Part shown: piece by piece, positions 36,143 to 44,691 of the stretch
Numbering within the stretch: the first letter of the stretch is position 1
Layout of the letters: each line of letters starts with the position of its first letter
Source of the DNA: an uncultured Clostridia bacterium
Lineage (GTDB): Bacteria; Bacillota; Clostridia; Oscillospirales; Oscillospiraceae
Length of the DNA stretch: 64,000 nt
Reading direction: 5' to 3'
Assembly: GCA_947170435.1 (NCBI GenBank)
Contig: CAMVTO010000001.1
Location: 152,489-216,488 of the forward strand
Position numbers and translations under genes: made by a program
Notes under the pieces: model-generated
Told to the model about the DNA's origin: nothing
Seen by the model: only the letters and a program-made list of their open reading frames with translations
The model's database searches: none

Positions 36143-36909
36143 TGTGCGGCTTGATCGGCGGCGATGACCAGCTTCAACGCCTCGACCGCGACCTTAACGG
36201 CGGCGGAGGTGTCCTCGCTCATATCCTGATCGAGACCGGCCTTCTCACGCTCTTGATTCCACACGACGTGGAAGCAGGAGCCGCAGCGAACGTGGAGCGC
36301 TGCCGCCACGACGAACAGCGCCGCGGATTCCATCTCGCTGGCCTTGACGCCGAGGCGCTTCCAGCTCTCCCACTTTTGCAGCAGCTCGTAGTATACGGGG
36401 CTGGCCTCGGGGCTGTGCTGGCCGTAGAAGCTGTCCTTGCACTGCACCACACCGCTGTGGGTGGTGTAGCCCAGCGCCTTGGACGCCTGCATCAGCGCGG
36501 CGGCGATATTGAAATCGGCGACGGCGGGAAACTCAATGGGAGCGTATTCCATAGAGGTGTGCTCAAAGCGGATCGCGCCGGTGGCAACCACGATGTCGCC
36601 GGACTTCACGTTCAGATCAATGCCGCCGCAGGTGCCGGTGCGGATGAACGTGTCCGCGCCCAGCTTGTGCAGCTCTTCCATGGCGATGGAGGCGGAGGGC
36701 CCGCCGATGCCGGTGGAGCAGACGCTGACCGGTACGCCCAGCAGCGTTCCGGTGTAGGTGGTGTACTCGCGGTTCTGCGCGATCAGCTTCGCGTCGTCAA
36801 AGTACGCGGCAATGGAGGCGCAGCGGCCCGGATCGCCGGGCAGGATCACATAGCGGCCCACTTCGCCGGGCGCACAGTGGATGTGGTATTGACGTTCGAG
36901 TTCCTGCAT
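36139..36909 (-). CDS. Uridine phosphorylase-like nucleoside phosphorylase
   Basis: A 256-residue NP-I family phosphorylase. The phosphate-binding segment is [10 protein letters not shown] near residue 22, followed by [16 protein letters not shown] and RTGTCGGI. The ribose-binding Glu-Met-Glu is in [14 protein letters not shown]. The arrangement fits uridine phosphorylase better than purine nucleoside phosphorylase. It is the first gene of the operon with the racemase, thyA, folA and recG, which suggests pyrimidine salvage feeding thymidylate synthesis. A promoter lies just upstream. Confidence 0.87.
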   Translation of the reverse strand: MQELERQYHIHCAPGEVGRYVILPGDPGRCASIAAYFDDAKLIAQNREYTTYTGTLLGVPVSVCSTGIGGPSASIAMEELHKLGADTFIRTGTCGGIDLNVKSGDIVVATGAIRFEHTSMEYAPIEFPAVADFNIAAALMQASKALGYTTHSGVVQCKDSFYGQHSPEASPVYYELLQKWESWKRLGVKASEMESAALFVVAAALHVRCGSCFHVVWNQEREKAGLDQDMSEDTSAAVKVAVEALKLVIAADQAAQ

Positions 36910-36942
36910 GACGGGTACCTCCTGTTAAAATCAGATACCATA

Positions 36943-36971
36943 ATTATAAACAAACGACGGAGAGTTTTCAA
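36943..36971 (-). promoter_or_regulatory. Promoter of the phosphorylase-thyA-folA-recG operon
   Basis: On the minus strand TTGAAA (36966-36971) and TATAAT (36943-36948) are 17 bases apart, about 30 bases before the phosphorylase start. Confidence 0.8.
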
Positions 36972-36986
36972 GGCTTTTGCAGGGGC

Positions 36987-37015
36987 TTGTTTTTTTGCGC
37001 TGCCGCGCCTATAAT
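36987..37015 (+). promoter_or_regulatory. Promoter of the HAD phosphatase gene
   Basis: TTGTTT (36987-36992) and TATAAT (37010-37015) have a 17-base spacer and lie 30 bases before the ATG. Divergent from the phosphorylase promoter. Confidence 0.75.
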
Positions 37016-37044
37016 GCGGGGGAATTACGGAAGGAGAGACAGTC

Positions 37045-37692
37045 ATGGGTTATCAAACCATCTTATTTGATATGGACGGAACGGTGCTTGATACGTTACA
37101 GGATCTCTGGGTAAGCACCAATGCCGTGCTGCGGGAGCTGGGGTATGCGGAGCGCACCTTGGATGACATTAGAAGTTACGTCGGCAACGGCGCACGAAAT
37201 CAGATCCGCTGTGCGCTGCCGGAAGGCAGCAGCGAGGACACCATTGACGACGCCCTGGCACGTTACCGCGCATACTACGGCGAACACTGCCGTGACCATA
37301 CCAAACCCTATCCCGGCGTGGTGGAGCTCCTGCGCCGGCTCAAGGACGCGGGGAAACATCTGGCAGTGGTGTCCAATAAGCCGGACGCCGCAGTGCGGCT
37401 GCTCAGCGCGGAGCACTTCGGCGCGCTGATGGACGTCGCCATCGGGGAGACGCCGACACTGCGGCGTAAGCCCGCGCCGGATACGGTGGACGCCGCTCTC
37501 GCCGCGCTGGGCGCGGAGAAAGCGGGCGCAGTCTACGTCGGCGACTCGGAGGTGGACGTGGCGACGGCGCAGAACGCGGGGCTGCCCCTTATCGCTGTGA
37601 GCTGGGGATTTCGCTCCCGCGACGTGCTGCAAGCAGCGGGCGCGACGACCATCGCGGACACCGCGGAGGAGCTTTTGGCGCTGCTTTTATGA
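37045..37692 (+). CDS. HAD phosphatase, phosphoglycolate phosphatase-like
   Basis: A 215-residue HAD-IA hydrolase. Motif I is LFDMDGTVLDT with nucleophile D9 and D11, motif II VVSNKPDAA, the lysine is in RRKPAPDTVDA and motif IV is VYVGDSEVDVATA. The cap is the small helical type seen in Gph and pyrophosphatase-type enzymes. GGAGAG precedes the ATG. It is a monocistronic gene with its own promoter. Phosphoglycolate is a likely but unproved substrate. Confidence 0.88.
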   Translation: MGYQTILFDMDGTVLDTLQDLWVSTNAVLRELGYAERTLDDIRSYVGNGARNQIRCALPEGSSEDTIDDALARYRAYYGEHCRDHTKPYPGVVELLRRLKDAGKHLAVVSNKPDAAVRLLSAEHFGALMDVAIGETPTLRRKPAPDTVDAALAALGAEKAGAVYVGDSEVDVATAQNAGLPLIAVSWGFRSRDVLQAAGATTIADTAEELLALLL

Positions 37693-37707
37693 TCAGGCGC
37701 AGGCTTG

Positions 37708-37751
37708 GCCGGAAAATGATTCTTGATAGACCCAATCAATCGATTTCCGGC
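37708..37751. other. Inverted repeat after the HAD gene
   Basis: GCCGGAAA (37708-37715) is complementary to TTTCCGGC (37744-37751), with a 28-base centre. The rest of the 37693-37944 gap shows no gene; it contains this repeat and the long terminator below. Confidence 0.45.
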
Positions 37752-37841
37752 AAAAATGATCGGAATGGACCGACAGAAATTGACATAAAACTTACGGTCG
37801 CTGGGGAATGATTGAGGGCCCCATTTCCCGTGAAACGTTCC

Positions 37842-37884
37842 AAACATCAAGAAACCCGCTCATTGAGCGGGTTTCTTGATGTTT
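37842..37884. terminator. 21-bp bidirectional terminator
   Basis: Bases 37842-37862 pair perfectly with 37864-37884; the core is AGAAACCCGCTCA/TGAGCGGGTTTCT. It separates the host HAD gene from the convergent phage-type repressor and marks the practical left edge of the phage-derived island. Confidence 0.8.
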
Positions 37885-37944
37885 AAGCGACTTGCCGGTT
37901 TACAGAAAATTTCATAAGTCTACATAAAACGGATTTCGACAAGA

Positions 37945-38712
37945 TTATTCCGGGTAGTGTCCCAGCACCTTGCCCAGTGTGCGTATCCGGGACTCGTCCG
38001 CCACCACGATATCGGCGTAGTTCGGGTTGAGCGAGCGCAGCAGCGTCCGGCGTCCGGCATGGTCCGCGATCAGCTTTTTGCAGTAAGCCTGACCGTCGTA
38101 GACGAAGATGCCGATATCGCCCTCGTCCACAGCCGGGGTGGGGCGGACGAATACGGTGCAGCCGTTGGGGATTTCCGGTTCCATAGAATCACCGGAAATG
38201 CGCACGCCGAAGTCCGCGCCCTCGGGCGCCAGCATGGCGGGATACTGTTCCGTGGTGAAGGCGGGAGTGTCGATGTAATTGCCGAGGCCGGCGGCGGCGG
38301 GCTGGTCGTAGACCCTGAACTCCACAAAACCGTCGCGGCGACGCCTGGCCTTGGGGAAGGGGATCACCCGCGCCGGTTCGGTGCGGACGTACTTGCCGGA
38401 GGAGACCAGATCGGTCGTGTAGCCAATGACCTTGTCCTGCCCGTCGTCGTTGAGCTGCTCGAAGGGCTCGGAGAGCGCCTGCAGCTTCTCGGGCAGGGTC
38501 ATCGGGGCATCCGTCGCCCAGCCGGTGAGATAGGCGGGCGTGACGCCCAGCTTTTCGCTCAGCAGCTCCAGCCGGTCCAGCGGGATGTTGGTGACGATGC
38601 CCGTTTCATATTTGAAGATGGTCTGCTTGGTGGTGTTGCACAGCGCCCCCAGCTCCTCCTGCGTCATCCTCAGCGCCTCGCGCGCGGCCTTGATGCGTTC
38701 ACCCAGCGTCAT
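37945..38712 (-). CDS. Self-cleaving phage repressor (HTH plus S24 peptidase)
   Basis: A 255-residue CI/LexA-like protein. Residues 1-60 form an XRE helix-turn-helix (TQEELGALCNTTKQTIFKYE). The C-terminal half is a peptidase S24 domain with the nucleophile serine in ISGDSMEPEIPNG and the lysine in YDGQAYCKKLI. An Ala-Gly cleavage site lies in QPAAAGLGNY. DNA damage should therefore trigger RecA-dependent self-cleavage and derepression. It is transcribed away from the structural genes and faces their promoter. AGGAGGAG precedes the ATG. Confidence 0.93.
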   Translation of the reverse strand: MTLGERIKAAREALRMTQEELGALCNTTKQTIFKYETGIVTNIPLDRLELLSEKLGVTPAYLTGWATDAPMTLPEKLQALSEPFEQLNDDGQDKVIGYTTDLVSSGKYVRTEPARVIPFPKARRRRDGFVEFRVYDQPAAAGLGNYIDTPAFTTEQYPAMLAPEGADFGVRISGDSMEPEIPNGCTVFVRPTPAVDEGDIGIFVYDGQAYCKKLIADHAGRRTLLRSLNPNYADIVVADESRIRTLGKVLGHYPE

Positions 38713-38782
38713 GGCGACTCCTCCTATTATTATAATGTCTATATCCTAGCACAAAAAAATTAAAAAATCAAGAAAAAAGAAC

Positions 38783-38833
38783 TTGACAAGTTATGGAACA
38801 CATGTTACACTATGGGCAACTTAAAAAGTTACC
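38783..38833 (+). promoter_or_regulatory. Phage structural-operon promoter with operator
   Basis: TTGACA (38783-38788) and TACACT (38806-38811) are separated by exactly 17 bases. A palindromic site, AACTT-AAA-AAGTT within GGCAACTTAAAAAGTTACC (38815-38833), covers the expected transcription start. It is the natural target for the divergent repressor. The assignment to that repressor is inference. Confidence 0.75.
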
Positions 38834-38973
38834 GATGGCTGCAATGTGGCGGGAGGGAAGCGCACCCATAAATGAGGCCGGGCAGGAGCCTTTTCCTTGA
38901 AAAGTAACGCGGCAAGATACAAAAAGAGAAGGGGTGCGGGGTTTGATCCTCGGTAACGAAGGGAGGTGAGGAC

Positions 38974-39213
38974 ATGGCTGCAAGAAAGAAGAAACCGGAG
39001 CTGTCACAGGACGACGTGATCCGAAAGTATCTGGAGGTCTATGACCGGTGTATCCAGGAGGAGCCGAAGGGCTTCGATGCCAAAGGCGCGCTCTCCGCGC
39101 TGGACCAGATCAGCAAGATTCTGGGGCTGGACATGCCGATCAAGGCGGCGAATATCGACGGCAACCGCGTCATCCTGACGCTGTCCGACGAGGTGGGCGA
39201 GCGTGGCGACTGA
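38974..39213 (+). CDS. Putative terminase small subunit
   Basis: A 79-residue, mostly helical protein directly before, and overlapping by 11 bases, the terminase large subunit gene. The position and the helix-rich N-terminus (SQDDVIRKYLEVYDRC) fit a small terminase that recognises phage DNA, although it is short for that family and has no clear helix-turn-helix. GGGAGGTGAGG precedes the ATG. Its first part is basic (MAARKKKPE). Confidence 0.6.
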   Translation: MAARKKKPELSQDDVIRKYLEVYDRCIQEEPKGFDAKGALSALDQISKILGLDMPIKAANIDGNRVILTLSDEVGERGD

Positions 39214-40573
39214 GATTGTACTGCCGCCGCCTCAGCCCAAGCAGGAGCTGTTTTTTGCCGCGCGGGAGCGCTACGTCTGCTACGGCGGTGCGCGAGGAGG
39301 CGGCAAGAGCTGGTGCGTGCAGCACAAATCCGTGCTGATGGCGGTGCGCTATGCGGGCATCCGCATCCTGATCCTGCGCCGCACGCTGGTCGAACTGCGG
39401 GAGAATCACATCCGCCCCATGCGGAAGCTGCTGCGCGGCGTCGCGGACTACAAGGCGACGGATAAGACCTTTGAGTTTCCCAACGGAAGCCTGATCGTGT
39501 TCGGCTACTGCGACAGCGAAGGCGATGTGGATCAGTACCAGGGGCAGGAATACGACGCCATCTTCCTCGATGAGGCGACGCACTTTACCGAGTACCAGTA
39601 CGCGACGCTGACTGCCGCCCTGCGCGGGGCCAACGATTTCCCCAAGCGGATGTATCTCACCTGCAATCCCGGCGGGCCGGGGCACGCGTGGGTGAAGAGG
39701 CTGTTCATCGACCGTGACTTTCGCGGCGGCGAGCGGCCGGAGGACTATGTGTTCATCCCGGCCAAGGTGACGGACAACAAAATTCTGGTGGAGAAGGACC
39801 CGGAGTACGTCCGGCGGCTGGACAACCTGCCCCGCGGATTGCGGGAGGCGTGGCGCGACGGCAACTGGGACGTGTTCGTTGGGCAGTACTTCACCGAGTG
39901 GGATCGGGAGATGCACGTCTGCGAGCCGTTCCAACCGGGAGCGTGGTGGCGCTGGTACGTCACGATGGACTACGGGCTCGACATGCTGGCGGCGCTGCTC
40001 ATCGGCGTGGACGAGAACGGCGACGCATGGGCCGTGGGCGAGGTCTATGAGGGACGCGACCGGGGCGAGGGGCATGACGGTCTCATCATCTCCGAGGCGG
40101 CGGAGGCGGTCAAGGCGCTGGCGGGGGATCGGAGCGTCACCGCCTATCTCGCGCCGCCGGATCTCTGGAACGCGCGTCAGGAGAGCGGCAAGAGCGTCGC
40201 GGATATCTTCGCCGAGCACGGCGTTTACCTGACGAAAACGAGCAATGACCGCGTCAACGGCTGGCTGGCGGTCAAGGAGTGGCTCAAGCCCCGCGCGGGC
40301 GCCGACGGCATCAAGCGCCCGCGCATTCGGTTCTTTCCCAACTGCCGGAACATCATCCGCTGCCTGCCGCTGCTGCAATACGACGAGCATCGCGTCAACG
40401 ACGTGGCGAGTTCCCCCCATGAGCTGACCCACGCGCCCGACGCCTTGCGCGGGTTCTGCGTCTACTGGACGGCGAACGGCTGCGAGCCCGCCGCGCCGCC
40501 GCGCCCGAAGCTGATCGACCGCCTCGCCCCGCGGGAAAAGCGGAAGCAAAAACGAAGAAGGAGTGACTGGTAG
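39203..40573 (+). CDS. Terminase large subunit
   Basis: A 456-residue packaging motor. Walker A is GGARGGGKSW (residue 30 region), Walker B with catalytic Glu is YDAIFLDEATHFT, and YLTCNPGG matches the coupling motif. The nuclease domain has acidic residues in TMDYGLD and in the C-terminal HAPDALRGF. The start is GTG, inside the small-subunit gene. The UAG stop is followed in the same frame, one codon later, by the ATG of the next gene, so stop-codon read-through would fuse the two. Confidence 0.93.
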   Translation: MATEIVLPPPQPKQELFFAARERYVCYGGARGGGKSWCVQHKSVLMAVRYAGIRILILRRTLVELRENHIRPMRKLLRGVADYKATDKTFEFPNGSLIVFGYCDSEGDVDQYQGQEYDAIFLDEATHFTEYQYATLTAALRGANDFPKRMYLTCNPGGPGHAWVKRLFIDRDFRGGERPEDYVFIPAKVTDNKILVEKDPEYVRRLDNLPRGLREAWRDGNWDVFVGQYFTEWDREMHVCEPFQPGAWWRWYVTMDYGLDMLAALLIGVDENGDAWAVGEVYEGRDRGEGHDGLIISEAAEAVKALAGDRSVTAYLAPPDLWNARQESGKSVADIFAEHGVYLTKTSNDRVNGWLAVKEWLKPRAGADGIKRPRIRFFPNCRNIIRCLPLLQYDEHRVNDVASSPHELTHAPDALRGFCVYWTANGCEPAAPPRPKLIDRLAPREKRKQKRRRSDW

Positions 40574-40576
40574 AGC

Positions 40577-41890
40577 ATGGCGCAGGCGAAGGCGGACGGC
40601 GCGAGCGACGCCAAGGCTTCGGCGTACGCAATGGGCAACGGGCTGCTCAACGCGGCGGTGGAGGTCGGGGGAGGACTCGAGACCCTGCCAAAGGAGCTGC
40701 AAAGCGGAGCGCCCGCGCTCAGAAAATGGTTGCAATCCACCGCGCAGGAGGGCGCGGAGGAGCCGATCCAGAGCGTGATCGAGCGCGGTTTGCAAAACAC
40801 CGTGTACGGCAAGAAAAATCCGCTGTTCTCGCTCAGAGACGAAACAGCGGTGTTACATCCGGCGACGGCGGCAAAAGAGTTCGGCGTCGGCGCGGCGGTC
40901 GGCGGCATCCTCGGCGGCGGACAGGCGGTCGCGGGGAAGGCGAAAAACGGGCTTGTTCCGCAGACGCGAAGCGCGTATAGTAATCCTATCACAGAAATGG
41001 AGGGTATAGGCAATGGCAAACAAGGAAGAAACCCGGGAGGAACGCTTCGAGAGACAGCGCAGGCAGTTACAAGAGGGGATTATGAGGCACAGGCAGAAAA
41101 TGGAAACCGACCCAAAGTACAGGGAGGAGACGGAAAATTTCTTGAAGCTTTTCGTGACATTCGGCAACGATACGGAGGACTGAGTGTCGCGCAGGATTCG
41201 AGACAGAGCCTTTCCCAGTACAATGTCAATGTGCATATTATTCCCGAAGCTGAGTGGAACAGGTCGGATTCCGCGTTTACCCGCAACGCCGAGGTCTATA
41301 TGCGCGAAACCATACCGGAGGAGAACCGGGGTATGATCGCGCCGCACGAGGGGACGCATGTTATGAAGCAGGCGGGCTACCAGCCGTATCTCGACTTCAT
41401 TGAGCGAACGCCGGAGATGATTGATCTAGAAAATGACATAGCGTACAAATTGCTTGATGAAATATCTGCTCATCGCGGCATCGATCCTTTTGATGCGACG
41501 GAATCGGAGATCAAAACGCTTTACGATGAGCTGAACGCGACAATTTACGGACATGTAGCGTCAGGAAAAATGCCGGAGAACATGTACAACGGCTTGAAAA
41601 ACGCGTTTTATGATTTTGACGCTTATGCCGCGGAACTCGCCGCGATCCATCAAGGTTACATCAACAGCATATATCGGGCAAGTGCGCAGCGGCCCATTTT
41701 GCCGACTTTACGCAATGCAACCAGAGCGTTTGCCGGCACACCGCACGACTACGCGGCGCTGCTGGCGGAGCTGGCGCGGGAGCGCGGCGAGGCGAAAACG
41801 CTCACGCCGGAGCAGCGGCGGGAATTGGAGGCGTGGAACAGCGCCTTTCCCGAGCTGCGCATGAGCGAGGAGGAGTTTTTGGGGCGGTAG
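40577..41890 (+). CDS. Phage polyvalent-type protein with HEGTH metallopeptidase-like centre
   Basis: A 437-residue protein between terminase and portal. Residues 1-120 look like a membrane-interacting module of phage polyvalent proteins (KADGASDAKASAYAMGNGLL, AQEGAEEPIQ, a Gly/Ala-rich hydrophobic stretch). The centre (about 215-375) contains APHEGTHVMKQ, a zincin-type HExxH site. The last 53 residues (GTPHDYAALLAELARERG, LTPEQRRELEAWN, MSEEEFLGR) recur in the two downstream cassettes. AAGGAG is 13 bases before the ATG. The N-terminus starts mid-module, so the gene may be a 5'-truncated form. Its role as an injected effector is inference. Confidence 0.7.
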   Translation: MAQAKADGASDAKASAYAMGNGLLNAAVEVGGGLETLPKELQSGAPALRKWLQSTAQEGAEEPIQSVIERGLQNTVYGKKNPLFSLRDETAVLHPATAAKEFGVGAAVGGILGGGQAVAGKAKNGLVPQTRSAYSNPITEMEGIGNGKQGRNPGGTLRETAQAVTRGDYEAQAENGNRPKVQGGDGKFLEAFRDIRQRYGGLSVAQDSRQSLSQYNVNVHIIPEAEWNRSDSAFTRNAEVYMRETIPEENRGMIAPHEGTHVMKQAGYQPYLDFIERTPEMIDLENDIAYKLLDEISAHRGIDPFDATESEIKTLYDELNATIYGHVASGKMPENMYNGLKNAFYDFDAYAAELAAIHQGYINSIYRASAQRPILPTLRNATRAFAGTPHDYAALLAELARERGEAKTLTPEQRRELEAWNSAFPELRMSEEEFLGR

Positions 41891-42310
41891 CACCGTGTAC
41901 GGCAAGGCGAAATTCCAGATGCTAAGGGGTTGAAAAATGCGATATTAAAACAGAGCATCGTATCCCTTCCAGATGATGCGGCAAACGCCATCCCCCAGAT
42001 GTACGTCCATGACGTCAGGAACGATGCTAAAAATGTGGATCTGCTTACGCCCGAGGGTAGCTTGGTAGGTCCGAGTGCCTACGGCAGCCTCAAGCAAAGC
42101 AAATCCACAACAACTAATATACCAAACCTGCCCAACGCTGTCAACCCGATCTCCGGCACACCGCATGACTATGCGGCGCTGCTGGCGGAGCTGGCGCGGG
42201 AGCGCGGCGGGGCGAAAACGCTCACGCCGGAGCAGCGGCGGGAATTGGAGGCGTGGAACCGCGCGTTCCCAGAGCTGCGCATGAGCGAGGAGGAGTTTTT
42301 GGGGCGGTAG
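41891..42310 (+). pseudogene. Orphan cassette 2 of the phage effector locus
   Basis: This unit starts at the base after the TAG of the full gene with CACCGTGTACGGCAAG, the same 16 bases found at 40798-40813 inside that gene. It ends with a 158-base 3' block (42153-42310) nearly identical to 41733-41890. The centre is different. The frame leading into the C-terminal motif is open from the preceding stop (only a TTG at 41930 could start it). It encodes LKNAILKQSIVSLPDDAANA and NAVNPISGTPHDY, but the TVYGK frame of the 5' block is out of phase. It is probably silent or a remnant. Confidence 0.75.
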
Positions 42311-42827
42311 CACCGTGTACGGCAAGGCTAAGCCGGAGAGAGGGTCGCAAGGGTTCATGATAAATGGCGAGAACATCTATCAGCTTCTTGACAAAGGGGT
42401 CCAATTCCCCCAGTTGTTAGCTGACGACATCCTCGCATGGAACAGTATAGATGATTCAGATCGCGCTGTCAATCCAAAAGAAATCAAAAAAGGTTCAATG
42501 TTGAAGTGTTACAAGGCGTGAACAACTACAGAACACATCAACTGGTAAATATGGACCTGATCCAAGCACGATCAAGGTATCCGGCTCCAGCGGCCGGGCC
42601 GTCTCCTGCTGAATCAAGTCCGCAGCAAAAGTATATACCACATCTGCCCAAGCGCTGTCAACCCAATCTCCGGCACGCCGCACGACTACGCGGCGCTGCT
42701 GGCGGAGCTGGCGCGGGAGCGCGGCGGGGCGAAAACGCTCACGCCGGAGCAGCGGCGGGAATTGGAGGCGTGGAACCGCGCGTTCCCAGAGCTGCGCATG
42801 AGCGAGGAGGAGTTTTTGGGCCGGTAA
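42311..42827 (+). pseudogene. Orphan cassette 3 of the phage effector locus, frameshifted
   Basis: It starts with the 5' block at 42311-42328, here in the same frame as in the full gene (TVYGKAK). It then reads through GSQGFMINGENIYQLLDKGV and DDILAWNSIDDSDRAVNPKE. An A-run near 42487 marks a likely frameshift, after which another frame reads FNVEVLQGVNNYRTHQLVNM. A second shift would be needed to enter the 158-base 3' block (42670-42827), which ends in TAA. The domain is not recognised. The cassette is broken and is followed by the portal gene. Confidence 0.75.
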
Positions 42828-42876
42828 AATTTTACCCAAACGGTAACGCAAAAAGTTACAAACAGGAGGAAAACCA

Positions 42877-44676
42877 ATGGGTTTATTCAAACGAATCCCC
42901 ACCCCGGAGGGGTATGAAAAGGGGAGGATCTACGACTATTCGACGCCGGAGGGCCGCGTCGCCACGGCGGAGTGGCTGTTTCAACAGGCGAAGGACGAGC
43001 GCGCCGTGCGTGAGGCGGAGTGGCGGCGCTACAACGACTATTACAACTTCGCCCACGACGCGGCGCGGGAAATGGCGGAGGCGTTCGAGGACAGCGGGCT
43101 GCCGTGGACGCCCGCCTGTGTGCCCGACCCGTACATCATGGTGGAGAGCCAGATCGAGCCGGAGGTGCCGCAGCCGGAATTTCACGGCCGCGACGACGAC
43201 CTCGACGGCAAGAAGGCGCATGAGCGCGAGCTGGCGGTGAAGTACCTCATCGAGGAAAACCGCCTCAGTGACCGGAACACCGCCAACGAGCGCCGGCTGC
43301 GCAAGTACGGAGACGCGTTCTGGAAAGCGTACTGGGACGAGACGATGCCCTGCGGCGATAAGCGCGGCAACATCCGCATCCGCGATGTGGCGGTGCAGGA
43401 CATCTACCCCGATCCCACGGCGGGGCCGGAAGGGCTGCAGAACGGCGAGTATGTGTTCTATGTCTACACCATGCACAAGCTCAAGTTCTGGCGGCTCTAC
43501 CACAACGCGCTGGAGCGTCAGGACAAGACCCTGGACGATGTGGTGGGCGCGGCGCAGTACCGCGAGGCGGACGACATTTTGGAGCCATACACTCAGTCCA
43601 CCGCGTCGCGGGACGACGTGGTGCAGGTGATGGAGTTCTGGTATCGCCAGCCGTTCGATTTTAAGGACAGGCAGAACCGCCTGATCCGCGCCGGCTCCGT
43701 CGGGTGCAGCGTACAGGCAGGCGGCGTCGAGCTGAAGCACATCCCCAATTACTGGGTAAAGCTCGGCGCGCAGTGCGAGGACTTCCCGTTCGTGCATTAC
43801 TGGTGCATCCGGGATGAGACGCAGTTCTGGAACAAGAGCGAGCTGGAATCCATCCTGCCGCTGGTGGATGCCGCCGATCGCGAGCTGGCGACGGGGCTGT
43901 TCAACGACGCGATGACCGCCAACGATGTGGTCGTCCTCGAGGATGGCACACTGGCTCCGGGCGAGGAGTTTACCAATGTCCCCGGTGCGGTGGTGCGCGT
44001 CAACCAGGGCCGTGCCGGCGGCATCGCAAGGCTGGGCGGGCTGTCCGACGGCGTGCGGAGCCTCAACATGGTGAGCTGGCTCCTGAACCAGATCCAGCGC
44101 GCCAACCGCAACTATGACTCCAACAACGGTCAGGAGACGGCGCGGGTGACGACAGCGAGCGGGCTTATGCAGCTGCGCTCCGACGCACAGACCCAGCAGA
44201 AGATCAAATCCGCCGACCGAAACGCGGGCTTTTGCCGCCTCTATGAGCTGCTGGATAAGCTGGCGCTGGAGTACTTTGACGACGACCGCCTGCTGTTCAT
44301 CGGCGCGAAGCAGCCCGGCGGCGCGGACGAGTCCGTGTACTACAACGGGGCGCATTACGCTGTGGAAAGAGGCGCTCTCATCGACCCGCTGACCGGCGAG
44401 ACCATCCGCGCGGGACAGATCTACTACCCACGCGTGGACGTGACAGTGAGCGTGGGCAACAGCCTGAGCCGAAGCCCCGCGGCGACGGTGAACGCGCTGG
44501 AGAAGCTGCTTGCCGTCAAGGTTACAGCGGACAACTGGAAACTGCTGGCCGCGGAGCTGGACTATCTCGACATCCCGCAGAAGCAGGAGATCGTCGCGCA
44601 GTGGAAGGAGAAGTTCGCGCCGGAAGAACCGGTCGTACCGCCCGAGCAATCGGACGTAACGATAGATTTGACATGA
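42877..44676 (+). CDS. Phage portal protein
   Basis: A 599-residue protein placed between terminase and capsid genes, the usual portal position. The size and the helical pattern fit podovirus-type portals. Recognisable stretches include DIYPDPTAGPEGL, IEPEVPQPEFHG and a long helical C-terminal half with MVSWLLNQIQRANRNYDSNN. The portal dodecamer forms the DNA gate of the capsid vertex. AGGAGG precedes the ATG. The next gene starts 15 bases after its stop. Confidence 0.85.
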   Translation: MGLFKRIPTPEGYEKGRIYDYSTPEGRVATAEWLFQQAKDERAVREAEWRRYNDYYNFAHDAAREMAEAFEDSGLPWTPACVPDPYIMVESQIEPEVPQPEFHGRDDDLDGKKAHERELAVKYLIEENRLSDRNTANERRLRKYGDAFWKAYWDETMPCGDKRGNIRIRDVAVQDIYPDPTAGPEGLQNGEYVFYVYTMHKLKFWRLYHNALERQDKTLDDVVGAAQYREADDILEPYTQSTASRDDVVQVMEFWYRQPFDFKDRQNRLIRAGSVGCSVQAGGVELKHIPNYWVKLGAQCEDFPFVHYWCIRDETQFWNKSELESILPLVDAADRELATGLFNDAMTANDVVVLEDGTLAPGEEFTNVPGAVVRVNQGRAGGIARLGGLSDGVRSLNMVSWLLNQIQRANRNYDSNNGQETARVTTASGLMQLRSDAQTQQKIKSADRNAGFCRLYELLDKLALEYFDDDRLLFIGAKQPGGADESVYYNGAHYAVERGALIDPLTGETIRAGQIYYPRVDVTVSVGNSLSRSPAATVNALEKLLAVKVTADNWKLLAAELDYLDIPQKQEIVAQWKEKFAPEEPVVPPEQSDVTIDLT

Positions 44677-44691
44677 AAGGAGATCAGACAG

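Noticed and set aside
37885..37944. An attL site for the phage island
   Set aside because: I looked for a direct repeat of this flank near 53100-53575 and found none of convincing length; no integrase gene is present to guide the search.
42506..43240. A 244-codon plus-strand frame across cassette 3 and the portal start
   Set aside because: Only its first 50 codons may reflect a real, shifted piece of cassette 3. The rest reads the 3' block and the portal gene in a wrong frame and gives Arg/Gly-rich sequence.
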